From JAVXNW01 sp036645575 (GTDB lineage Bacteria; Bacillota; Clostridia; Christensenellales; Aristaeellaceae): 12,450 nucleotides of DNA. Positions 5,877-12,439 of the stretch are shown piece after piece. Below the pieces are notes generated by a model that saw nothing but the letters and a program-made list of their open reading frames with translations, was not told the DNA's origin and searched no databases. Position 1 is the stretch's first letter. Each line of letters begins with the position of its first letter. The stretch lies in contig JAVXNW010000077.1 in the NCBI GenBank assembly GCA_036645575.1, positions 1 through 12,450 of the forward strand, read 5' to 3'. The translations under genes and the position numbers were made by a program.

Positions 5877-7519
5877 GGACATACATCCCCTTCTTCGAGC
5901 CGCCTGAGCCGCTCACCTTCACACAATTCGCGCCCACGGGCGCTGTCCCACGCGACGCACCGGCCATCTATCATGCGCGTCTTGAGGTCACCACGGAACA
6001 AGCCGCCCTTGAGGATGTGCGGCGCGTCCAGAATGCCGCGCTCAATGGCGTCTTCGATCACCGAAGGATCGCACAGCGGGTCGCTTGACTGCCCGGCATA
6101 CGTGCTTTCGATGAACTGGATCAGCACCCGCGCCTCGCTGATCAGCTGCGCCTTGCGCGCCTGAACCACCGGGTCGCACGCCTGATCGACGCCGCCTTTG
6201 AGCACCGATCGGATCACGCCGCGCACGATCTTGCAGCTCTCGATGATCACCGAAGGCGTCGCGGCGTGCTCGGCCTCGGAGTAGCCCACGACGTGGATGA
6301 TGTGCGGCTTGAGCGCCATCTGAAGATAGGTGCTCGCCGCGAGCTGACCCTTGGCAAGGTCTAGGTCGCCGCTCATGAACGGAAGCCCGGCGCGCGTCTG
6401 GCGGTAGAGCGTAAAATCCGCGTCCGCGAGCGATTCCGCCAGCTCCGCCATCGCCAGCGCCTTGGCCAGATCCATCTGAAACGACATGGCGCCCGGCACG
6501 TTGAACATGTACTGCGCAATGTACGTCTTGACGCCCGCGCGCTTGGCGTTGTAGGCGCTGATGTAGGCCATGGCGACCGAGATCACGTCGGGCGCGTCGC
6601 GCAGCCCCCAGTGGTGCGGCTCGTTCATCTCGACCGGAACGCCCCTTTGCGCGTGAAGCCGCATCAGCTGCTGCGCGTCCGCCATGCCCTCCCGGATCGT
6701 GCGCGTGCCGCGCCCGTCCAGCCGATTAAACCAGCACAGCGAGGTCGCGCACCACGCGTTGTCGATCGTGTCCAGCAGCATCTCCCCAAAGGGCACGACG
6801 TCGGCCGTGCCGCTGTAACAGCGCATCAGCGGCCAATTGCCCGCGCAGGCGGCGCGCTTGAGCAACCTAAACTGGTCGGCATTCGCGACCGGCACGCCGC
6901 CCGCGCCGTCCATTGCGGGGTCGCGCAGTTCGGGATGAAAAAAGTATTGCTGGGTGTTCTGATCGATCCCCAGCGAAATGACGTCCAGCACCTTCGATTG
7001 GGCGATCGCCTCAATGCCCAGCACCGTGTCCGCCAGCGTCGGCAGTCCGAAATGGTGGCGGAGCAGCGGGTACGGGTACTTTTGCGCGAGCCGCTCTAAA
7101 AGCGTGCCGCTCGTCTTTTGCTCGGCGCCGCTCTTTTCGCTGCCGCGCAGAAACGCGATGCAGTCGTCCAGATCCTCGCGCCCGTCGTAAATCGTGTCGA
7201 AAAAGCCCATCTCGCGCACGCGCTCGGCGACGGGGCGCGTGCCGCCAAACAGCCAGTGCGGCTGGCGTGCGAGCGTTGCGCTCATGTCGCGCAGCTTCTC
7301 GATCAGCGGCACCACGTTTTCCGGCGTCAGGCGATACCCCACCGCCACCACGTCCGGGTCAAACGCGCGCACTTGTTCAATCAGCGCCGCGACCGGCACC
7401 GCGGGCCCCAGATATTTGACCGTCCAACCCTCGTCCTCCGCCTGCGCAAGAAAGTGCTGAACCCCTGCGACATGCACGCAATTGCCCAGCGACGCCCCAA
7501 TAATCCTTCGTGACGCCAT
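5873..7519 (-). CDS. Cobalamin-binding domain fused to mutase-like barrel
   Basis: 548 residues. The ATG at 7519 follows AAAGGAGG (7528-7535) by eight bases; the frame is open upstream but that part has no ribosome binding site of its own. Residues 1-125 look like a B12-binding Rossmann domain: GNCVHVAG at 12-19 matches the DxHxxG motif region, keeping H16 and G19 but with Cys14 in place of Asp. GYRL (61-64) sits at the SxL position and FGGTRP (91-96) supplies the GG. Residues about 140-548 resemble the TIM-barrel catalytic subunit of B12-dependent mutases (glutamate mutase E or aminomutase type), including EMNEPHHWGLRDAPD (297-311) and a segment ending DAPHILKGG (498-506). In glutamate mutase the B12 and barrel parts are separate proteins, so this is a fusion. 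I infer an adenosylcobalamin-dependent rearrangement of an amino or carboxylic acid; the substrate is unknown. It is the first gene of a two-gene operon. Confidence 0.75.
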   Translation of the reverse strand: MASRRIIGASLGNCVHVAGVQHFLAQAEDEGWTVKYLGPAVPVAALIEQVRAFDPDVVAVGYRLTPENVVPLIEKLRDMSATLARQPHWLFGGTRPVAERVREMGFFDTIYDGREDLDDCIAFLRGSEKSGAEQKTSGTLLERLAQKYPYPLLRHHFGLPTLADTVLGIEAIAQSKVLDVISLGIDQNTQQYFFHPELRDPAMDGAGGVPVANADQFRLLKRAACAGNWPLMRCYSGTADVVPFGEMLLDTIDNAWCATSLCWFNRLDGRGTRTIREGMADAQQLMRLHAQRGVPVEMNEPHHWGLRDAPDVISVAMAYISAYNAKRAGVKTYIAQYMFNVPGAMSFQMDLAKALAMAELAESLADADFTLYRQTRAGLPFMSGDLDLAKGQLAASTYLQMALKPHIIHVVGYSEAEHAATPSVIIESCKIVRGVIRSVLKGGVDQACDPVVQARKAQLISEARVLIQFIESTYAGQSSDPLCDPSVIEDAIERGILDAPHILKGGLFRGDLKTRMIDGRCVAWDSARGRELCEGERLRRLEEGDVCP

Positions 7520-7595
7520 CCCATTGGCCTCCTTTCGGACACTCGTCGCGGCACGCCCCGCCCCCGTTTGGCGGCGCGTTCCTTCCATTTATTGT

Positions 7596-7603
7596 ATGTA
7601 CAT
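7596..7603. promoter_or_regulatory. Palindrome at the predicted transcription start
   Basis: ATGTACAT, a perfect eight-base palindrome, sits just downstream of the -10 box at 7608-7613 and covers the expected +1. It could be a repressor half-site cluster or chance; no longer dyad is visible. Confidence 0.2.
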
Positions 7604-7607
7604 TTTC

Positions 7608-7637
7608 ATTATATTAGACGTTTAAACCCCCTGTCAA
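7608..7637 (-). promoter_or_regulatory. Perfect-consensus sigma-A promoter of the B12 operon
   Basis: On the minus strand, TTGACA (7632-7637) and TATAAT (7608-7613), both exact consensus, with an 18-base spacer. The predicted start is near 7600, giving an 80-base leader to the ATG at 7519. It is the strongest-looking promoter in the window. The leader is too short for, and shows no sign of, a cobalamin riboswitch. Confidence 0.88.
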
Positions 7638-7646
7638 GCGTCGCAC

Positions 7647-7677
7647 AAAAAAGGCCACAACCCGTGCGATTGTGGCC
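7647..7677 (-). terminator. Intrinsic terminator of the mnmA operon
   Basis: On the minus strand, GGCCACAA, a nine-base loop, TTGTGGCC, then six T. It closes the mnmA/lysozyme-like transcription unit and lies just upstream of the B12 operon promoter, so the two units are separately transcribed. Confidence 0.9.
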
Positions 7678-7727
7678 ATATTTGAGCCCGCCTGTTGCGG
7701 CGCAAGAAAGGGGGCTTTTATGCGGTT

Positions 7728-8648
7728 TTATTGAACCTTGAGTTTAAACTTGACCACCTGTTTTCCGAATTTACAGGCGATGATGGTCGTGCCTTTTTTC
7801 TTGGCGCGCACTTCGCCCTGCTGGTTTACGCTGGCCACCTTGGGGCGGCTGCTCTTCCAGCGCAGCGGGGAAGCGGCTTGCGTCCCAAGAAGCGCGGTCA
7901 AGGTCTGCTGGGTGCGCCGCTTCATCGTGTGCGCGCCCGAGAGGGTCAATTGCTCGTCGGGCGGCGCAACCGCCTCGTCGCTTACCGGGTTTTCCTTGAG
8001 CAGTTTGTATACGCGCGTCCTGCGCGCCTTCGTGCGCGTCGCGTACACGAGCGCCGATTCGTACAGATCGTCAAGGCGCACCTTGTCGTACCCGCCCGCC
8101 TTCTCGGCCGCCAGCGTGTGGTATTTCTTGATCGCGCCCGAGCCCACCTGGTTTCGGATGTCCGCGTAATAGGCAAGCGCCGTCGGGTCCTTGATGCCCA
8201 GCGCCATGGCCGACTCGATGAACTGCGCGATATCCGTCTTCGCCTGCGCGTCCTGCACCGCGCGCCCCGCGTCGCTCTTGAGCAGCACCGAAACGACCTT
8301 CAGCTCCGATCGGGACAATTGGCAGTCCTTCGCGCCCTTGAGCTGCGCCGTCAGTTCCTCGCCCAAAATCGAAACCGCCGCCCGCTCGTCTTGCGCAATG
8401 ATCTTTTTGAGCAGCCCCGCCGCAAGCCCCGCGTTCCACTGGATGAAGCCCAGGCTGCTCTTTCCGTTGGTGTCGGTCTCCGCGCAGCCGTAATTGTGCC
8501 CGCTCTCCTCGGTTCCGATGATCTCAATCGCGCGCGCCAGCGCCTTGGGCGGCGCGCCCGCCAGCGCGCCCGCCGGAATCGCCACCAGCAGCGCCGCGAT
8601 CACCCAGATCCGCATCCGCTTCATCGCCATTTTCATTTTCATCTTCAT
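7728..8648 (-). CDS. Secreted lysozyme-like protein with C-terminal BIG2 domain
   Basis: 306 residues from the ATG at 8648, which overlaps the mnmA stop as ATGA. GGAGGG (8657-8662) lies eight bases upstream. The N-terminus MKMKMKMAMKRM plus a hydrophobic run (about 13-31, ending PAGALAG) is a signal peptide. Residues about 36-180 contain GTEESGHNYGC...SSLGFIQW, resembling the lysozyme-like fold of clostridial proteins with a (E)GNYxSVNxNDNGxxSxGxxQW pattern; E47 or E48 may be the catalytic acid. Residues about 231-306 form a bacterial Ig-like (BIG2) domain, with the characteristic WKSSRPKVASVNQQGEV segment (264-280) followed by a KKKGTTIIAC strand. I infer a wall-binding or wall-cleaving exported protein. 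The enzymatic call is tentative; the export signal and BIG2 domain are clear. Confidence 0.75.
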   Translation of the reverse strand: MKMKMKMAMKRMRIWVIAALLVAIPAGALAGAPPKALARAIEIIGTEESGHNYGCAETDTNGKSSLGFIQWNAGLAAGLLKKIIAQDERAAVSILGEELTAQLKGAKDCQLSRSELKVVSVLLKSDAGRAVQDAQAKTDIAQFIESAMALGIKDPTALAYYADIRNQVGSGAIKKYHTLAAEKAGGYDKVRLDDLYESALVYATRTKARRTRVYKLLKENPVSDEAVAPPDEQLTLSGAHTMKRRTQQTLTALLGTQAASPLRWKSSRPKVASVNQQGEVRAKKKGTTIIACKFGKQVVKFKLKVQ

Positions 8649-9706
8649 ACAACCGTCCCTCCGCCCAATGCCTCGTCGCCGCGATAGATGACCGCCGCCT
8701 GTCCCGGCGTCACCGCCCGCTGGCACGCCTCAAATTGCAATTCGATCGCCTCGCCCGACGCGCGCGCCCGCGCCTTTTGAAGTTTCTGGCGGTGCCGAAG
8801 GCGCACCATGCAGTCAAACCACGCGTCCTCGACCGGCGGCGCGCCCGCGATCCACGTGCCCTCGCACAACAACGCGCCCTGCTGATACAGCGACGCGTCC
8901 TCGCCCTGCGCGACGACCAGGCAATTGTTCGCCAGGTCCTTTCGGATCACGAACCAGCGCTCCCCGGTGCCGCCGCCGCCGATCCCAAGCCCCCGCCGCT
9001 GACCCAGCGTGTAGTACATGAGCCCGTCGTGCCTGCCCAATACGCGCCCCGATTCATCGACCATGTCGCCCGGCTGCGCCGGCAGATAGGTCTGCAAAAA
9101 CTGCTTAAAGTTGCGCTCGCCGATAAAGCACACGCCGGTCGAGTCCTTTTTTTCGCTGACCGGAAGCCCGTTTTTCCGCGCGATTTCCCGAATTTCCGCT
9201 TTGGTAAGATCGGTGACCGGGAACAGCGCGTAGCCCAGCTGCGCCTGCGTGAGCATGTACAAAAAATAGGTCTGGTCCTTGTTCTCGTCCGCCGCGCGCA
9301 ACAGGTGATAGGCGCCGTCCCGCAAGGCCACCCCGGCAAAGTGCCCGGTCGCGAGCTTCTCCGCGCCCAGCTTTCGCGCAAAATCCAACAGCACCCCGAA
9401 CTTGATCTCGCGGTTGCACCATACGTCCGGGTTGGGCGTGCGCCCCAGCCGGTACTCCGACAGAAAGTGCGCAAATACCTTTTCCTTGTATTGCTTGGCA
9501 AAGTTCACCGAATAGTACGGGATGCCGATCGCCTCCGCCACGTGCCGCACGTCCGCCCAATCCGCGACCGCCGTGCACGCGCCGCCCTCGTCCTGCTCCT
9601 CCCAGTTGTTCATGAACACGCCGATCACCTCGTGTCCCTGCTGCTTGAGCAGGAGCGCGGTCACCGAGGAATCCACCCCGCCCGACATGCCGACCACGAT
9701 GCGCAA
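8645..9706 (-). CDS. mnmA: tRNA-specific 2-thiouridylase MnmA
   Basis: 353 residues from a TTG start at 9706, eight bases after AAAGGGGGG. A GTG three codons upstream (9715) also opens the frame, but it touches that site directly, so TTG is preferred; no in-frame ATG exists near the start. MnmA adenylates U34 of the Lys, Glu and Gln tRNAs and inserts sulfur to give s2U34. Visible are the PP-loop SGGVDSS (8-14), TPNPDVWCN with nucleophile C97 and D94, STGVCFIGER with the second catalytic cysteine C193, and the GQRRGLG segment (235-241) of the C-terminal half. All expected motifs are intact. It starts a minus-strand operon with the lysozyme-like gene, divergent from the nucleoside kinase gene. 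Confidence 0.97.
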   Translation of the reverse strand: MRIVVGMSGGVDSSVTALLLKQQGHEVIGVFMNNWEEQDEGGACTAVADWADVRHVAEAIGIPYYSVNFAKQYKEKVFAHFLSEYRLGRTPNPDVWCNREIKFGVLLDFARKLGAEKLATGHFAGVALRDGAYHLLRAADENKDQTYFLYMLTQAQLGYALFPVTDLTKAEIREIARKNGLPVSEKKDSTGVCFIGERNFKQFLQTYLPAQPGDMVDESGRVLGRHDGLMYYTLGQRRGLGIGGGGTGERWFVIRKDLANNCLVVAQGEDASLYQQGALLCEGTWIAGAPPVEDAWFDCMVRLRHRQKLQKARARASGEAIELQFEACQRAVTPGQAAVIYRGDEALGGGTVV

Positions 9707-9740
9707 CAGCCGCACCCCCCTTTTTCGATCATCTCCCTAC

Positions 9741-9769
9741 ATTATACGCGGATAGAAACAATAGCGCAA
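9741..9769 (-). promoter_or_regulatory. Sigma-A-like promoter of mnmA
   Basis: On the minus strand, TTGCGC (9764-9769), a 17-base spacer, and TATAAT (9741-9746). The -10 is perfect and the -35 shares TTG with consensus. The predicted start near 9734 gives a leader of about 28 bases. Confidence 0.7.
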
Positions 9770-9817
9770 TACATTTGTAATAAATTGACGCGGTTAAATT
9801 TTGTGCCCCCGTCAAGG

Positions 9818-9846
9818 TTTACACGCGGCGGCGACAATGCTATACT
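9818..9846 (+). promoter_or_regulatory. Sigma-A promoter of the nucleoside kinase gene
   Basis: TTTACA (9818-9823), a 17-base spacer, TATACT (9841-9846); each box is one base from consensus. The start should be near 9853, leaving about 59 bases to the ATG at 9912. An inverted pair TTGACG/CGTCAA (9785-9790, 9810-9815) lies just upstream and could bind a regulator, but it is short. Confidence 0.78.
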
Positions 9847-9911
9847 AATAGGGAAGCGGGGCGGGTTCACGCGCCGCGCCCTTGATGGACCCAAGAAAGC
9901 CGGAGGTGCAC

Positions 9912-11561
9912 ATGCAGATATTGCTGGACGGACAATCGCTTATGCTCGAGGAGGGCGCGCGCTATTTAGACGCGGTAGAAGCCCTTTACCAAGATGGCGC
10001 GCGCCGCGTGCTGGGCGTGCGCGTGGGCGGCCTCACGCTCCCGCTGGAGGCGCGGGTGCTTGACGGGCAGCACGCCACGGGGCTGACCGTCTATACCGAG
10101 GAGGGCCGCCGCATTTACGAGCGCTCCCTGCGCTTTGTGTTGCTGCTGGCGATGCGCGCCCTGTACCCGAACGCGCGCGTGCGCCTTGAAAACGCCACGC
10201 ATCTGGGGCTGTACCTGACAGTTCAGGGCGAAACGATGAGCGAAAGCAGCGCGGAGGCGATCGAGCAAGCCATGCGCGAGATCATTGCGCGGGATCTGCC
10301 CTACGAAAAGACGGTCATCACGCGCACCGAGGCGATCGAGCTGTTCCGCGCCGAGGGCGAAATGGACAAGGTGCGCCTGCTCACCTACCGCCCCTACGAG
10401 CAATTCCAGCTGTACCGCTGCGAAGGCATGCTGGAATATTTTTACGGCGAGATGGCGCCGTCCACCGGATACACGCAGGTCTTTGCGCTGCGGCTGCATT
10501 CTCCGGGCCTCGAATTGCAATTGCCGGACCCCGAAAACCCGCAGGTTCCCGCGCCCTTTCACGAATCGCCCATGCTGATGAAGACCTTTGCCGAGACGTC
10601 GGGCTGGGCGCGCATTCTGGGCTGCACCAACCTCGCCGACCTCAACGAAATGACGATCCACCGCAGCTTGCGCGAGTTCATCCGCGTCAACGAGGCGCTC
10701 CACGAAAAGTCCATCTCCGACGTCGCCGACGCCTTTGTGGCCTCCGGCGCGCAGCTCATCCTGATCGCCGGCCCCTCCTCGTCGGGCAAGACCACCTTCG
10801 CGCACCGGCTGAGCATTCAGCTGCGCGTGCGCGGACTCAAGCCGGTCAAGGTGTCGCTCGACGACTATTACCTCGACCACGACGTGTTGCCGCTTGAGGA
10901 GGACGGGCGACCCGACCTTGAGCGGCTCGAGACGCTGGACGTGCCGCTGTTTAACCGCCAGCTGTCGGAACTGCTCCGGAACGCGCCGGTCGACATGCCC
11001 ACATTCGACTTTTCGACCGGCAAGCGCGCGCCAAGCACCCACCGAATGCAGATTTCGCCCGATCAGCCGATCATCGTCGAGGGCATTCACGCGCTAAACG
11101 ACCGCCTGACCCGCGAAATCCCGCGCGCGCGCAAGTTCCTGATCTACGTGAGCGCGCTCACCACCGTCAACCTGGACGACCACAACCGCGTGCGCACGAC
11201 CGAGCTGCGCCTGCTTCGGCGCATGGTGCGCGATTACCAGTTCCGGGGCGCGTCCTGCGCGGAGACGATGGACATGTGGGACTCTGTTCGAAACGGCGAG
11301 CGCAACTACATCTTCCCCTATCAGGAGCACGCGGACGTGATGTTCAACACCACGCTCTTATATGAAGTGGCGGTGCTCAAGAAGTACGCCTACCCGATGC
11401 TGATGGCGATCACGCCCGAAAGCCCGCACTACACGCGCGCGCACCGATTGATCAAGTTCCTCAACTACGTGCAGTCGGCCGACGTGGAGGACGAGATTCC
11501 GATCAACTCGATCCTGCGCGAGTTCATCGGCGGATGCTGCTTTTATCGCGAGGAGGATTAG
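9912..11561 (+). CDS. TGS/uridine-kinase-type nucleoside kinase
   Basis: 549 residues from the ATG at 9912, with GGAGG at 9902-9906 (five-base spacing); earlier in-frame starts lack a ribosome binding site. The N-terminal part (about 1-65) resembles a TGS domain. A middle region (about 65-220), with YRCEGMLEYFYGEMAPSTGY near 168-187, resembles the threonyl-tRNA-synthetase second additional domain. The C-terminal part is a uridine kinase/phosphoribulokinase P-loop domain: Walker A GPSSSGKTT (287-295), VSLDDYYLD (314-322), IIVEGIHALN (387-396) and an arginine-rich lid around RVRTTELRLLRRMVRD (426-441). This fused architecture is known in Clostridia and Thermotoga (for example TM0751). It presumably phosphorylates a nucleoside with ATP or GTP; the substrate and the role of the tRNA-synthetase-like region are not fixed by sequence. 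The kinase motifs are intact. Confidence 0.88.
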   Translation: MQILLDGQSLMLEEGARYLDAVEALYQDGARRVLGVRVGGLTLPLEARVLDGQHATGLTVYTEEGRRIYERSLRFVLLLAMRALYPNARVRLENATHLGLYLTVQGETMSESSAEAIEQAMREIIARDLPYEKTVITRTEAIELFRAEGEMDKVRLLTYRPYEQFQLYRCEGMLEYFYGEMAPSTGYTQVFALRLHSPGLELQLPDPENPQVPAPFHESPMLMKTFAETSGWARILGCTNLADLNEMTIHRSLREFIRVNEALHEKSISDVADAFVASGAQLILIAGPSSSGKTTFAHRLSIQLRVRGLKPVKVSLDDYYLDHDVLPLEEDGRPDLERLETLDVPLFNRQLSELLRNAPVDMPTFDFSTGKRAPSTHRMQISPDQPIIVEGIHALNDRLTREIPRARKFLIYVSALTTVNLDDHNRVRTTELRLLRRMVRDYQFRGASCAETMDMWDSVRNGERNYIFPYQEHADVMFNTTLLYEVAVLKKYAYPMLMAITPESPHYTRAHRLIKFLNYVQSADVEDEIPINSILREFIGGCCFYREED

Positions 11562-11583
11562 CCGCCCGCAAAGCCTTTGAAAA

Positions 11584-11615
11584 TTTTGCGCGCGGCCGAG
11601 AATCTTTTGCGCGCG
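11584..11615 (+). repeat. Direct repeat upstream of the lipoprotein gene
   Basis: TTTTGCGCGCG occurs at 11584-11594 and again at 11605-11615, exactly 21 bases (two helical turns) apart, and ends three bases before a CATAAT -10-like box. It may be a pair of regulator sites on one DNA face, though the window is rich in GCGC. Confidence 0.4.
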
Positions 11616-11618
11616 CTG

Positions 11619-11624
11619 CATAAT
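11619..11624 (+). promoter_or_regulatory. Possible -10 box of the lipoprotein gene
   Basis: CATAAT, one base from the sigma-A -10 box and also close to the CATA-type -10 boxes of sporulation sigma factors. No good sigma-A -35 lies 16-18 bases upstream; GAATC at 11600-11604 is a poor, short-spaced candidate for a sigma-G-like -35. Transcription would start near 11631, inside the left arm of the following hairpin. Confidence 0.25.
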
Positions 11625-11625
11625 T

Positions 11626-11671
11626 CACCCTGCCCTGCGCACAATAGGAGACGCAAGGGAGGGTGTTTTTT
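11626..11671 (+). terminator. Terminator-like hairpin holding the lipoprotein RBS
   Basis: CACCCT-g-CCCTGCG (11626-11639) pairs with CGC-a-AGGGAGGGTG (11652-11665): thirteen base pairs with two single-base bulges and a twelve-base loop, then six T (11666-11671) and immediately the ATG at 11672. It has the form of an intrinsic terminator for the kinase gene, while its 3' arm contains the Shine-Dalgarno GGAGGG of the next gene. On readthrough RNA the site would be hidden. Confidence 0.65.
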
Positions 11672-12223
11672 ATGACAAAGAGGATGCTTTTGCCCCTGGC
11701 GCTGCTGCTCGCTTGCGCGATGCTAGGCGGCTGCTTTGGCGGCAACAACGAGGCCGAACCGACGGCCACCCCGGTACCCATGACGACCGCAACCGCTACG
11801 CCGGATATGAACATGGGCTCGATGGCGACGCCCATGTCGGGAAATGTGTTGACCACGACGCCTGCGCCGGCCGGCGCGGCGGGCCCCTACGACTGGAAGG
11901 CGCAAGCCGCCGCGGTCGAGAGCCGCATCGCCATGTTCTCTGAAATTGAAGCCTGCCGCGTCGTGGTCTGCGAGGGCACCGCGCTGGCCGGCGTCAAGTT
12001 CACCACCGCCTATCAGGGCGAGATGACCCAGCGCATCCGCGACATGATCGCGGGCGAGATCATGGCGGTGGACAACACCATTCAGGTGGTCGCCGTGACC
12101 GCCGAGCCCAAGGACGTGGAGCGCATCTATAGCCTATCCGACGCCCAGAAAAACGGCAATCCCCCTTCTGACTTAAAGCAGCAGGTGGATACCATCGCGC
12201 GCAACACGACCACGCTTCGCTAG
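11672..12223 (+). CDS. YhcN/YlaJ-family sporulation lipoprotein
   Basis: 183 residues. ATG at 11672 with GGAGGG (11658-11663) eight bases upstream. A lipoprotein signal (1-20) ends in the lipobox LGGC with Cys21 as the lipidated residue. A low-complexity Thr/Pro/Met linker (about 28-70) follows, then a folded domain (about 74-157). The pattern of the folded domain (valine-rich strand RVVVCEGTALAGVKF, an amphipathic RIRDMIAGEIMAVD helix, then QVVAVTAEPKDVERIY) matches YhcN/YlaJ lipoproteins. In Bacillus YhcN is found in the inner spore membrane and YlaJ-type proteins affect germination. The tail SDLKQQVDTIARNTTTLR corresponds to the family's C-terminal helix. The Met-rich stretch (MNMGSMATPM) in the linker could be just filler. 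No second gene follows in the window. Confidence 0.78.
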   Translation: MTKRMLLPLALLLACAMLGGCFGGNNEAEPTATPVPMTTATATPDMNMGSMATPMSGNVLTTTPAPAGAAGPYDWKAQAAAVESRIAMFSEIEACRVVVCEGTALAGVKFTTAYQGEMTQRIRDMIAGEIMAVDNTIQVVAVTAEPKDVERIYSLSDAQKNGNPPSDLKQQVDTIARNTTTLR

Positions 12224-12245
12224 CGCGACCAAGGGAGTCAAACCG

Positions 12246-12276
12246 CGCGCGACGAAAGGGCGGTTAGCCCTCGCGC
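12246..12276. other. Bulged hairpin after the lipoprotein gene
   Basis: AGGGC-GGTTA-GCCCT (12257-12271) with an outer GCGCG/CGCGC pair. No T-run follows. It may contribute to 3'-end stability; no function is shown. Confidence 0.3.
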
Positions 12277-12284
12277 CGCAACAA

Positions 12285-12343
12285 AAAGGGGCCGCCGCAC
12301 ACGTTCCGCATTCGACGAATCGGACTTGCGCGGCGGCCCCTTT
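12285..12343. terminator. Intrinsic terminator, probably bidirectional
   Basis: A perfect 14-base-pair stem, AAAGGGGCCGCCGC (12285-12298) with its complement at 12330-12343. The loop holds a second small inverted repeat ATTCG-a-CGAAT (12310-12320). On minus the stem runs into five T, on plus only into three, so it is better as a terminator for a gene entering from the right, while also able to end the lipoprotein transcript. Confidence 0.75.
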
Positions 12344-12360
12344 GGCGCGCGCTTAACTCC

Positions 12361-12439
12361 CCGCGTGAGCGCATGTGGTCAAGGCTTCAAGCCTTGCGCA
12401 GTCCGGCGGCGCACGCCGGTCGCTCGCCGCAGCGAGCGA
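12361..12439. repeat. Cluster of short hairpins sharing a word with 179-307
   Basis: CCGCGTGAGCGC (12361-12372) is identical to the word in both left-end repeat copies. It is followed by AAGGCTT-c-AAGCCTT (12381-12395), CCGGCG-gcgca-CGCCGG (12403-12419) and TCGCTCGC-cgca-GCGAGCGA (12420-12439). The remaining bases to 12450 show no gene. The block looks like a dispersed intergenic palindromic element rather than coding DNA. Confidence 0.55.

Noticed and set aside
7520..7588. Longer N-terminus (23 extra residues) for the B12 fusion protein
   Set aside because: The extension has no ribosome binding site, and a perfect AAAGGAGG lies inside it eight bases before the internal ATG that begins the conserved domain.
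7520..7600. Possible cobalamin riboswitch before the B12-binding gene
   Set aside because: The leader is about 80 bases, too short, and has no recognisable B12 box or multi-helix core.
9785..9815. Inverted pair TTGACG/CGTCAA upstream of the kinase promoter
   Set aside because: Only six bases per arm with a 19-base gap; plausible by chance and not aligned with the promoter boxes.
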